Source: a virus. From it: a DNA stretch of 26,348 bases. The translations under genes were made by a program, and so were the position numbers. Positions 15,220 to 22,309 of the stretch are shown here, in pieces. Under the pieces are notes generated by a model. The model saw nothing but the letters and a program-made list of their open reading frames with translations. It had not been told where the DNA came from and ran no database searches. Where the stretch lies: IMG/VR virus record IMGVR_UViG_3300042893_001295, positions 1-26,348 of that record; one strand, written 5' to 3'. The stretch's first letter is position 1; each line of letters starts with the position of its first letter.

Positions 15220-15771
15220 ATGATTCATTATAACGAAACTGATTTAATAAAGTCTATTAATCAGCAAACACTTTTGCAACCTAGGCAATACAAATACACT
15301 AGCACCAAAGAATACCACGATGCATTTCCTTGTGCGTATAGACAGTGGCGGGCCGATAGTCACTGTAATTTAATTCATGGCTACAGCTTTAGCATGAAGT
15401 TTTACTTTGGTACAGACGACTTAGATGTACGCAACTGGGCCGCTGACTACGGCGGACTTAAAGAACTTAAAAATGTCCTGGAAATGCAGTTTGACCACAC
15501 ATTGTTGGTGGCCGAAGATGATCCAGAGTTGCAGACATTTATCATGTTGGAATCCAAGAACATGGCCAAGTTGACCATCCTGCCCAAACTGGGTTGCGAG
15601 GGTTTGGCAGACATGCTGTACAAATTTATCAATGGCGTGTATATTCCTGATAACTGGGGACCAGGTGAGGCAGAACGCCTATGGTGCTATCGTGTAGAAG
15701 TACGTGAAACACAGAACAACATGGCGTTCCGTGAAGGCCATCGTGAATGGGCAGAGGATTTATTTGCATAA
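15220..15771 (+). CDS. queD: QueD-type 6-carboxy-tetrahydropterin synthase
   Basis: A 183-residue T-fold enzyme (E. coli QueD about 120) that would turn dihydroneopterin triphosphate into 6-carboxy-5,6,7,8-tetrahydropterin. The core FPCAYRQW, then SHC with catalytic C49, then H53-G-Y55 aligns with the QueD F-x-A-A-H and C-x-x-x-H-G-H blocks. FDHTLL near residue 91 holds the D-H pair, and VEVRET near 159 is the final strand with the substrate Glu. The first and third zinc His are replaced by Tyr (Y40, Y55). A long-form subfamily with HGY exists in my memory of phages and Alphaproteobacteria, so this may be normal for it. It has its own promoters and is coupled to the aldolase gene (TAATG). Confidence 0.85.
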   Translation: MIHYNETDLIKSINQQTLLQPRQYKYTSTKEYHDAFPCAYRQWRADSHCNLIHGYSFSMKFYFGTDDLDVRNWAADYGGLKELKNVLEMQFDHTLLVAEDDPELQTFIMLESKNMAKLTILPKLGCEGLADMLYKFINGVYIPDNWGPGEAERLWCYRVEVRETQNNMAFREGHREWAEDLFA

Positions 15772-16409
15772 TGTTAGAAACTATTTGTGAAGTTTTAGTA
15801 GACGCTTACAGGCGTAACTGGATCACCAGTCGAGATGGTAATGTCAGTATTCGTCATCATGGTCGTGACCATTTTTACATTACCCCAACTGGGGTACGTA
15901 AGCAAACTCTACAGCCAGATCAATTTAAGAAGATTGGAATAACAACACGCCCTGACTCGATTAATGGCTGGGTTGTATTGCCATATACTGATATCAGTGA
16001 GAAACTTGTTCCCAGTGGAGAAATCCCCTTACACTTTGGGCTACAGAAAAAGATGGGCCAGCATAGCGCAGATGTCAGAGTAGTAGTCCACCTACATCCT
16101 ACTTACTGTATAGCAGCCATGCATGCCGGTATAGATTTGAGTACTATCAGCGATGCGTTTCCGGAACTCAATCGCTACACCCGAGTAGCACCCAATGTGG
16201 GTGATGTACCTCCTATAAGCCAAGAGCTTGCTGACGAATGTCACAGGAATCTGCAATTAGATGCAGCAGGTAACATTGCTTATGACATTGTGGGCATTAA
16301 AGGACATGGTGTGGTTGCTATTGATACCAGCCCATGGCGTGCATATGAACATATCGAAAGATTGGAACACATCTGCCGTATAGTGCTGGCATCTGGAAAA
16401 CATGAATAG
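15771..16409 (+). CDS. class II aldolase/adducin family protein
   Basis: A 212-residue protein counted from the ATG at 15771, chosen over the in-frame ATG at 15747 because it forms TAATG with the queD stop. GNVSIR (22-27) binds the substrate phosphate in this family. E84 is the catalytic acid, and the zinc ligands are H107 and H109 in VVHLHP and H179 in KGHGVV. These match L-fuculose-1-phosphate aldolase. It would cleave or form a phosphorylated ketose, giving dihydroxyacetone phosphate and an aldehyde, or act as a related dehydratase. A role in building a sugar-like side chain is conjecture. Confidence 0.8.
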   Translation: MLETICEVLVDAYRRNWITSRDGNVSIRHHGRDHFYITPTGVRKQTLQPDQFKKIGITTRPDSINGWVVLPYTDISEKLVPSGEIPLHFGLQKKMGQHSADVRVVVHLHPTYCIAAMHAGIDLSTISDAFPELNRYTRVAPNVGDVPPISQELADECHRNLQLDAAGNIAYDIVGIKGHGVVAIDTSPWRAYEHIERLEHICRIVLASGKHE

Positions 16410-16593
16410 TTTTGAAAAAATCTGGGCCCGGGCCACTGGCCATTTAATGGGCGAGACTGATCACGATCGTCCAGATGTTCCTGTACTGACCTTGCGGGAG
16501 GCACGTATAGCTCTGTTCCTAAAAACATTCTGGATAGGAATCCATGTTATTACTTGCTGTTTCATTATTACCAATGTAATAAGGCATTGGTAG
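16402..16593 (+). CDS. small single-span membrane protein, unknown
   Basis: A 63-residue protein overlapping the aldolase by 8 bases. A polar N-terminal half is followed by one hydrophobic segment at about residues 39-59, so it is probably anchored in the inner membrane by its C terminus. The stop lies in the right arm of an inverted repeat that precedes the transporter gene. No family recognised. Confidence 0.6.
   Translation: MNSFEKIWARATGHLMGETDHDRPDVPVLTLREARIALFLKTFWIGIHVITCCFIITNVIRHW
16569..16592. repeat. 8-bp inverted repeat before the yhhQ-type gene
   Basis: TACCAATG at 16569-16576 and CATTGGTA at 16585-16592 are perfect inverse complements with an 8-base loop. The right arm contains the end of the small membrane gene. 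It could be an RNA hairpin before the transporter or a protein-binding site. No T run follows. Confidence 0.5.
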
Positions 16594-16617
16594 TATTATT
16601 AACTATGAGGACTTAAA

Positions 16618-17229
16618 ATGTTAGACCGTTTTTTACCCGGCGTAGACCGTACATTAGTTTTAAAGTTAGTGGCATTCCACACATTTGTCATCGCCATTAG
16701 TAACTGGTTAGTTCAATATAAGTTTGGATTCTTTGGACACCCCATTGCAGTATCAGCATTTACATTCCCACTGGTGGTAGTGGCCACTGACCTTACAGTT
16801 CGTATGGTGGGCAAAACCACTGGTCGAGCGGTGGTGGCACTGAGTTTTATTCCAGCAATTATTGCCAGTATTCTGGTAGTATTAGCATCTGGCGCACCAA
16901 GTTCAGTAGCTGTTCGCATTGGCATTGGTAGTGGCTTGGCATATTTTATTGGAACATTGTTGGATGTATATATATTCCAATATTTCCGAGAAAAATACAA
17001 CAGCTGGTGGATTGCACCCACATTAAGTAGTATTGTTACTACCATCGTGGATACCTACACCTTCTTTAGTACAGCGTTCTACAAGAGTGCCAACACGTTC
17101 ATGGCAGATAACTGGCACATCGTTGCTACCAATCATATTATCATCAAGGTATTAGTAGGATTACTGGTCGTTATCCCAGCATACGGTGTTTTACTTAACT
17201 ATATGCAAAAGAAGCTGGATGCAAAATAA
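16618..17229 (+). CDS. yhhQ: queuosine precursor transporter (YhhQ/VUT family)
   Basis: A 203-residue membrane protein with six hydrophobic segments, at about residues 15-33, 42-60, 68-90, 98-119, 125-148 and 165-190. The N-terminal I-S-N-W, the VVVATDLTV block ending near residue 61 and the G-K-x-x-G-R stretch match the COG1738/YhhQ pattern. The family carries preQ0 or preQ1 across the inner membrane. In a phage with dpdA, folE, queD and queE, it would supply precursor for DNA modification. It has a GAGGAC ribosome site and overlaps the next radical SAM gene by 11 bases. Confidence 0.85.
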   Translation: MLDRFLPGVDRTLVLKLVAFHTFVIAISNWLVQYKFGFFGHPIAVSAFTFPLVVVATDLTVRMVGKTTGRAVVALSFIPAIIASILVVLASGAPSSVAVRIGIGSGLAYFIGTLLDVYIFQYFREKYNSWWIAPTLSSIVTTIVDTYTFFSTAFYKSANTFMADNWHIVATNHIIIKVLVGLLVVIPAYGVLLNYMQKKLDAK

Positions 17230-18484
17230 AAAAACCTGGCCTATTGATATAGAGCCCACGTGTCAAGCAAAATGGAACTGGAGTACTATTTACTTAACCA
17301 ATAGTGCTTCAGCTTCATGTCATCGCACAACACAGTACAAATTTGATTTAGATTCTTTTGACGATTTTCATAACCTTCCTGAGAAGATTAGAGATCGTCA
17401 GATGATGCTGGACGGGCAATGGCCCGGTAATGGGTGTGAGTATTGTCGTAAAATTGAAGATGCTGGTGGATTTAGCGACCGTATGTTCAACAATACTAGT
17501 AATAATGCCACGCCAGATGAAGTATTGACAGACCCCACTGTAGTTCGTGTGATTCCCAAAATGGTCGAAGTGTATTTTGATAATACTTGTGATCTCAAGT
17601 GTACCTATTGTGGTCCCTGGTATAGCAGTGCCTGGGCCGCAGAGAACAAACGTCATGGATATTGGGAAAATCAGAGCTTTCAACTAATTGATGACTACAA
17701 AAAGAGCGATAATCGCCGAGCCTATGTCGAAAAGTTCTGGCTATGGTGGGATCGTCATTATGATCACCTAACACATTTTCAATTTCTGGGTGGAGAACCG
17801 TTCTTCCAACGTGAATTTGATGAGTGTCTGGATTTTATCGAAGCTCGCAGTAACCCCAATCTGACTTTTAATATCAGCAGTAATTTAAACTGCACTACTG
17901 ATCATTTAAAAGAAAAAATAGAACGTTTTCGACGTATGCAGGAAGATGGAAGGATTAAGACACTACAAATTACTGGCAGTATAGACTGCTGGGGACCTGA
18001 GCAGGAACATATCCGTTATCCTTTAAATTTGGATAGATTCAAAAATAATTTCGATTATTTGGTCAGCCAGAAGTGGTTAGTATTAAGTATTAATAGTGCT
18101 ATTAGTAGCTTGAGCATTAAAACCATGCCGGACTTATTACAAAGATTAAATTCCTGGAGGGAACATCGTCCTATATATCAGAACTTTATGACTATCCAGG
18201 ACCCCATGCCTATGAACCCCGATTATCTGGGTGGTGAGGTATTCAAAGAAGATTTTGAGAAAATAATTAGCATTATGCAGGAGACCGAACACATGGATAG
18301 TTGGTATAGCAATTTTGTCCCCTATATGCAAGGCATTGCTCGACAGGTAGCTGCTAGTAAGCCCAACCCAAGTAAATTGAAGGAATTCAAGGCTTATCTA
18401 AATGAACTAGATCGTCGACGTGGTACTAACTGGCCTGCATTATACCCATGGCTGGTTCAAGAGTTTAACCGTCATGAAATTTAA
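17219..18484 (+). CDS. radical SAM protein with N-terminal cysteine (twitch/SPASM-like) module (third copy)
   Basis: A 421-residue protein counted from the ATG at 17219. The frame is open upstream to an ATG at 17186, but 17219 has AGAAG just before it and gives a short overlap with the transporter gene. The radical SAM motif is at C124, C128 and C131 (CDLKCTYC), with FLGGEPFFQ near residue 198 as the GGE SAM-binding motif. The N-terminal module has C15, C34, C73 and C76, nearly the spacing of the protein at 255 (CX18C then CX2C). The pair are probably paralogs. Neighbours are yhhQ and queE. The substrate is unknown. Confidence 0.82.
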   Translation: MQNKKTWPIDIEPTCQAKWNWSTIYLTNSASASCHRTTQYKFDLDSFDDFHNLPEKIRDRQMMLDGQWPGNGCEYCRKIEDAGGFSDRMFNNTSNNATPDEVLTDPTVVRVIPKMVEVYFDNTCDLKCTYCGPWYSSAWAAENKRHGYWENQSFQLIDDYKKSDNRRAYVEKFWLWWDRHYDHLTHFQFLGGEPFFQREFDECLDFIEARSNPNLTFNISSNLNCTTDHLKEKIERFRRMQEDGRIKTLQITGSIDCWGPEQEHIRYPLNLDRFKNNFDYLVSQKWLVLSINSAISSLSIKTMPDLLQRLNSWREHRPIYQNFMTIQDPMPMNPDYLGGEVFKEDFEKIISIMQETEHMDSWYSNFVPYMQGIARQVAASKPNPSKLKEFKAYLNELDRRRGTNWPALYPWLVQEFNRHEI

Positions 18485-18501
18485 CTTTGGTCATATTCTT
18501 T

Positions 18502-18530
18502 TTGACATTCACAAATCAATCAATTACAAT
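18502..18530 (+). promoter_or_regulatory. sigma70-type promoter for queE
   Basis: A perfect TTGACA at 18502-18507 and TACAAT at 18525-18530 are 17 bases apart. The start would be near 18537, right before the leader hairpin at 18541. Confidence 0.8.
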
Positions 18531-18540
18531 TATTAAATAG

Positions 18541-18579
18541 ATGCCAAATAAAATTCTAAATACTTGGCATAAAATAGAA
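18541..18579 (+). promoter_or_regulatory. possible H-type pseudoknot in the queE leader
   Basis: ATGCCAA at 18541-18547 pairs with TTGGCAT at 18564-18570. Within the 16-base loop, TTCTA at 18554-18558 can pair with TAGAA at 18575-18579 in the A-rich tail. This gives an H-type pseudoknot at the 5' end of the predicted message, 28 bases before the queE ATG. The topology, not the sequence, resembles the preQ1-I riboswitch. Five A-T-rich pairs can arise by chance, so the second helix is uncertain. Confidence 0.4.
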
Positions 18580-18607
18580 AATAATTATTTACAGAGAGAC
18601 ACAAATA

Positions 18608-19489
18608 ATGTTCGGCACTAATGAAATCGTAGGCAAGAAGTATTTTAAGGATGCACCTGCCGACAGCTTGTTTGTAACCAGTATGTTCTTTACCCTTCAA
18701 GGTGAGGGACCATATGCAGGTATGCCAGCCCTATTCATTCGCCTGGCCAAGTGCAACTTAGATTGCAGCTTCTGCGATACATTCTTCGACGACGGCGATT
18801 GGATGACTTATGCTGAAATTTCCAAGAAGGCGCACGAAACTATCCTGGCATTCTGGCAGGACCAAGGTAAAGAGGTTCCTAACTGGGCAGTTGAGCAACA
18901 ACACGTGGGAAAGATGTACCCCAACATTGTGTTGGTTATGACAGGTGGTGAGCCCTTGATCCAGGAAAACATTTCGGAGTTTATGGCGCAACAGTTGCAC
19001 AACTTTAAGGAAGTGCAGGTAGAAAGCAATGGCATCCCCGATACTGTCGTACCCCCAGGCGTTACATTGGTTTGCAGTCCCAAATGTGTGGAGAAGAATG
19101 GTCGTGCCATCAAGTACTTTGCTCCCAGCAAGACTATCTTGGATCGTGCAGACTGTTTAAAGTTTGTGGTAAGTGCCGATCCCGAAAGTCCATACAGCAG
19201 CGTTCCTGACTGGGCGTTGGAGTGGCGAGATCGCACAGGCAAGCAAATCTACTGTAGCCCAATGAATGTGTACAATAGTTTACCACAACGGATCAAGCTG
19301 TTGCGTTCTGAGAAAGGTACTATTACCATGGCAGAACGTAGTACTGTAGATGAGGTCATCAGCTTCTGGGAACCAGGCCTGTTAAACTTGGAGGCCAATC
19401 AACGCAACCATGAATACACAGGACAGTATTGTGTAGAAAATGGTTTACGATTGAATCTACAACAACACCTGTATGCGAGTTTAGCTTGA
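18608..19489 (+). CDS. queE: 7-carboxy-7-deazaguanine synthase
   Basis: A 293-residue QueE (commonly 210-250). It converts 6-carboxytetrahydropterin to 7-carboxy-7-deazaguanine by radical SAM chemistry. FFTLQGEGPYAG (27-38) is the family signature. The cluster cysteines are C49, C53 and C56 (CNLDCSFCDT), and MTGGEPL near residue 117 is the GGE motif. VESNG and the late C-S-P motifs are present. An insertion after the cluster (about residues 60-105) makes it longer than bacterial forms. It is preceded by a strong promoter and a structured leader. The stop overlaps the next start by one base. Confidence 0.95.
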   Translation: MFGTNEIVGKKYFKDAPADSLFVTSMFFTLQGEGPYAGMPALFIRLAKCNLDCSFCDTFFDDGDWMTYAEISKKAHETILAFWQDQGKEVPNWAVEQQHVGKMYPNIVLVMTGGEPLIQENISEFMAQQLHNFKEVQVESNGIPDTVVPPGVTLVCSPKCVEKNGRAIKYFAPSKTILDRADCLKFVVSADPESPYSSVPDWALEWRDRTGKQIYCSPMNVYNSLPQRIKLLRSEKGTITMAERSTVDEVISFWEPGLLNLEANQRNHEYTGQYCVENGLRLNLQQHLYASLA

Positions 19490-19701
19490 TGCCACTGGAT
19501 ACTCTTATGAATATTCGAGACGAAGTCTGGGCTCGACCATGGAAACTACAATTTGCATGGAAGCCTCAGAGGTGCTATGCATCAAATGAATTAATTTGGC
19601 TGACTTGGGGTTATAGAGGAACATCACAGTATATTATTAATACGCCCGCAATATGGTTGACCAAAGTTGAGTATCTGATAAAGTGCTTAAAAGATGTCTA
19701 A
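19489..19701 (+). CDS. small phage protein, unknown
   Basis: A 70-residue protein from the ATG at 19489, which forms TGATG with the queE stop. The frame is open upstream to 19429, but that would overlap queE by 61 bases. It is rich in Trp (six) and basic. I see no domain. It overlaps the next gene by 8 bases. Confidence 0.6.
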   Translation: MPLDTLMNIRDEVWARPWKLQFAWKPQRCYASNELIWLTWGYRGTSQYIINTPAIWLTKVEYLIKCLKDV

Positions 19702-20155
19702 TATAGCCAAGGGTCGCAACAGCTACGACAGCACATTTGGTAATACTGTAGTACCATTCTTCAACAAGAACGTCACCCCATATCCCACAGAAGCAGGTGG
19801 TCCTGCATTTGATCTAGTGCCAGTCACCCGACAAAAAGACATCATGCTGAACGTGGCTCGTATGCACGCCGAGCAAGAGTACAACAGGATTATGGAACTG
19901 GTTGATGTCCTACAGCGACAAGCCGCAGATATCAAACGCAGATTAGATTTGACCGACATGGTACATGCAGCTAAGTATGATTTTCAAATAGCACATGGAC
20001 AAACGTATTGGTTGGTACAAGATACACGCCGAAACGAACTCATACTGTGTGGCATGGAACCAGACGGTTGGTCAGCTGGTGCTCCTACGTGGTATGAGTA
20101 TATTGTAGCAGTAAAGTGGTTAGGTGACCACACCTGGATTGAAGTAGAGGAATAA
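19694..20155 (+). CDS. conserved phage protein, DUF2452-like
   Basis: A 153-residue protein. An N-terminal region rich in Gly, Pro and Asn (GPAFDLVPV near residues 36-44) is followed by a long helix (about 50-88) and a compact end with Y-x-F-Q-I-A-H-G-Q-x-Y-W-L (residues 95-107). This layout fits DUF2452 proteins, whose function is unknown to me. It overlaps the preceding gene and stops one base before the next ATG. Confidence 0.6.
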   Translation: MSNIAKGRNSYDSTFGNTVVPFFNKNVTPYPTEAGGPAFDLVPVTRQKDIMLNVARMHAEQEYNRIMELVDVLQRQAADIKRRLDLTDMVHAAKYDFQIAHGQTYWLVQDTRRNELILCGMEPDGWSAGAPTWYEYIVAVKWLGDHTWIEVEE

Positions 20156-20156
20156 T

Positions 20157-20564
20157 ATGTTTGACAAACTAAAAAATATGTTTAAAAAAGAACCGTCTGT
20201 GGTAGTGGAACCCAAAAAGGCACCTAAACCCAAGGCACCTAAAAAGACAGAAAAAGAAATATCCACAGAAAATGATGAACCGTATGTTTCTATAATCAGT
20301 GTGGCCCTGGATCCAAACAACATTGGAAACGGTTCATTTGAATTGGATTGGAACGACAAATTTATCGTCAAGTTGGTTAAAGCTGGATACCAGTTGAAAG
20401 CTGGCGAAGATGAAAATGTTATCGTGGATCGCTGGTTCCAGGATGTGTGCCGCAATGTGGTACAGGAGAACTTCGAACAGTGGGAAGCCAATCAGCCAGC
20501 TGAGTCTCGCCCACGCAACATGGATCGCCGAGACTTAGGCGGTGGACGTTCTGAAATATCGTGA
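20157..20564 (+). CDS. conserved phage protein, unknown
   Basis: A 135-residue protein in two parts. Residues 1-42 are a very basic Lys/Pro-rich tail. Residues 43-115 form an acidic, probably globular domain with FELDWNDKFI and V-D-R-W-F-x-D-V-C-R-N-V-V. It resembles conserved hypothetical proteins of marine T4-like phages. The Lys/Pro tail suggests binding to nucleic acid or another acidic partner. The stop overlaps the next gene by 4 bases (GTGA). Confidence 0.65.
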   Translation: MFDKLKNMFKKEPSVVVEPKKAPKPKAPKKTEKEISTENDEPYVSIISVALDPNNIGNGSFELDWNDKFIVKLVKAGYQLKAGEDENVIVDRWFQDVCRNVVQENFEQWEANQPAESRPRNMDRRDLGGGRSEIS

Positions 20565-21286
20565 CACTTCTGTATGTAAATGGTGACAGTCATACTGCGG
20601 CCGCTGAAGCAGTAAATCCACACGGTTTTGCACAAGATGACGGTCAATACTTGCAACGTGGACGACGACCACATCCAGACAATCTAAAAGTCAGCTGGGG
20701 GCGAAAATTGGCAGACCTTATGAATGCCGATTTTAGTTGTAATGCCGAGAGTGCTAGTAGTAATGATCGGATTAGACGTACCACTATTGATTACCTGACC
20801 AGTCGCAAGGATCGAAAAATTCAGGACCTGCCCTGGCCTGATTATATGGTTATTGGTTGGAGCACCTGGGAGCGGGCTGAATGGTTATATGACGACATAT
20901 ACTGGCAAGTGAATGCTGGCGGTGTTGGTCACGACTGGCCCGATGAAATCAAACGTCGGTACAAAAATTACGTGGCCAATATCGATTACCAAAAGTGTAT
21001 GCGAGAAGAACACAAAAAGATCTATCAGATGCATCTAGATCTAAATCTGATGGGATTCAAACACTTGTTCTTTAATACATTTCTACCATTTAGCGGTACT
21101 GAACAGGTGGATTGGGGCAACAGCTATCTGGAACCTTACAATCCAGACTTCACATTCTATAACTGGTGTTTGGCTCAGGGTTTTAAGACGGTGTATCCAG
21201 GATCGTATCATTTCGGTCCAGATGCTCATGCTGCCTGGGCTGAATTCATTTATCCATATATTGTCCAGACTGCCTTGACACAATAA
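20561..21286 (+). CDS. SGNH/DUF6071-like protein
   Basis: A 241-residue protein starting at a GTG that overlaps the previous stop. Three spaced motifs suggest an SGNH-type fold: NGDSHTA with S10 at the N terminus, E-S-A-S-S-N-D near residue 66, and D221-A-H223 at the C terminus. I associate this pattern with phage DUF6071 proteins. The region between is rich in Trp and Tyr, which fits carbohydrate contact. It differs in sequence from the SGNH-like protein at 2014. The last codons contain the -35 of the RNase H promoter. Confidence 0.6.
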   Translation: MTLLYVNGDSHTAAAEAVNPHGFAQDDGQYLQRGRRPHPDNLKVSWGRKLADLMNADFSCNAESASSNDRIRRTTIDYLTSRKDRKIQDLPWPDYMVIGWSTWERAEWLYDDIYWQVNAGGVGHDWPDEIKRRYKNYVANIDYQKCMREEHKKIYQMHLDLNLMGFKHLFFNTFLPFSGTEQVDWGNSYLEPYNPDFTFYNWCLAQGFKTVYPGSYHFGPDAHAAWAEFIYPYIVQTALTQ

Positions 21287-21304
21287 CATATATTATGCTA
21301 CTAT
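21275..21304 (+). promoter_or_regulatory. sigma70-type promoter for RNase H, possibly leaderless
   Basis: A perfect TTGACA at 21275-21280 and TACTAT at 21299-21304 are 18 bases apart. The expected start near 21311 coincides with the ATG, and no Shine-Dalgarno sequence is visible, so the transcript could be leaderless. Confidence 0.55.
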
Positions 21305-21312
21305 TATAGCAT
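21295..21312. repeat. inverted repeat spanning the -10 and the RNase H start codon
   Basis: ATGCTA at 21295-21300 and TAGCAT at 21307-21312 are perfect inverse complements with a 6-base loop. The right arm contains the first two bases of the start codon. It may be a DNA operator or a start-occluding RNA hairpin in messages read through from upstream. Confidence 0.45.
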
Positions 21313-22309
21313 GAAATATTTAATCGTAGACACAGCTAATACATTCTTCCGAGCACGTCACAGTGCCCATCGTCAGAGCGACACCTGGGACAAACTGGGC
21401 TTTGCCATTCACGTAACCCTAAGTAGTGTCAATAAAGCGTTCCGAGACCAGAAGGCAGATCATGTGGTCTGGTGCCTGGAGGGACGCAGTTGGCGCAAGG
21501 ATTTTTATGAGCCGTACAAAAAGAACCGAACAGTTGCCCGTGCTGCACTTACTGAAGCTGAGGCTGAAGAAGACCGGCTTTTCTGGGAAACATTTGACGA
21601 ACTACAAACTTTCATCCGTGAGCGCACCAATTGTACTGTTCTCCAGCACCCAAGATTGGAGGCGGATGACCTGGTGGCAGGATGGATTCAAAGTCACCCT
21701 GCAGATCAACACGTAATTGTCAGTAGTGACACTGACTTTTATCAGTTGCTGTCTGAGAATGTCAAACAATATAACGGAGTAGCCGATGAGCTCCACACCA
21801 TCCAAGGTATCTTTGACAAAAAGGGTTCCCCAGTCAAAGATAAGAAAACAAAAGAAGCCAAAAAAATTCCGGATCCCAAGTGGATTCTTTTCGAAAAGTG
21901 CATGCGGGGCGATCCGACCGACAACATTTTTTCGGCTTATCCAGGCGTTAGGACGGTTGGATCAAAAAACAAAGTCGGTCTCACAGAAGCCTTTGAAGAT
22001 AAGACCTCAAAAGGCTTTGCGTGGAACAACCTCATGCTCCAAAGGTGGGCGGACCACAACGGCCAGGAACACCGTGTTCTCGACGACTATGAGCGTAATC
22101 GCATCCTCGTCGACCTCTCGGCGCAACCGGAAGAAATCAAAGCCCTGATTACTGAAACAATATCAGCTGGCAGTCAGCCTAAAAATATATCCCAAGTGGG
22201 TCTGTATTTTATGAAGTTTTGCGGTAAGTATGACCTGGTCAAGATTGGTGATCAGGCACAAGAGTACGCTCAATGGTTAAGCTCACAATATCCAGATAAG
22301 GAATTATAA
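21311..22309 (+). CDS. rnh: T4-type RNase H, 5'-3' exonuclease
   Basis: A 332-residue FEN1/T4 RNase H family nuclease (T4 protein 305) that removes RNA primers and flaps from lagging-strand fragments. Metal ligands appear in order: D7 in the N-terminal VDTAN strand, E117, D119 and D120 in LEADDLV, D140 and D142 in SSDTDF, and D201 and D204 in GDPTDN, followed by a helix-hairpin-helix-like YPGV-R-T-V-G. A Lys-rich loop lies at about residues 172-190. Codons from about 21860 to 22140 differ from the flanks (see findings). The stop shares a base with the next start (TAATG). Confidence 0.92.
   Translation: MKYLIVDTANTFFRARHSAHRQSDTWDKLGFAIHVTLSSVNKAFRDQKADHVVWCLEGRSWRKDFYEPYKKNRTVARAALTEAEAEEDRLFWETFDELQTFIRERTNCTVLQHPRLEADDLVAGWIQSHPADQHVIVSSDTDFYQLLSENVKQYNGVADELHTIQGIFDKKGSPVKDKKTKEAKKIPDPKWILFEKCMRGDPTDNIFSAYPGVRTVGSKNKVGLTEAFEDKTSKGFAWNNLMLQRWADHNGQEHRVLDDYERNRILVDLSAQPEEIKALITETISAGSQPKNISQVGLYFMKFCGKYDLVKIGDQAQEYAQWLSSQYPDKEL

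Noticed and set aside
15747-15770. Upstream ATG start for the aldolase
   Set aside because: It overlaps queD by 25 bases; the ATG at 15771 forms the usual TAATG junction and starts at the conserved N terminus.
17186-17218. Upstream ATG start for the third radical SAM protein
   Set aside because: It would overlap the transporter by 44 bases; the ATG at 17219 has AGAAG upstream and a short overlap.
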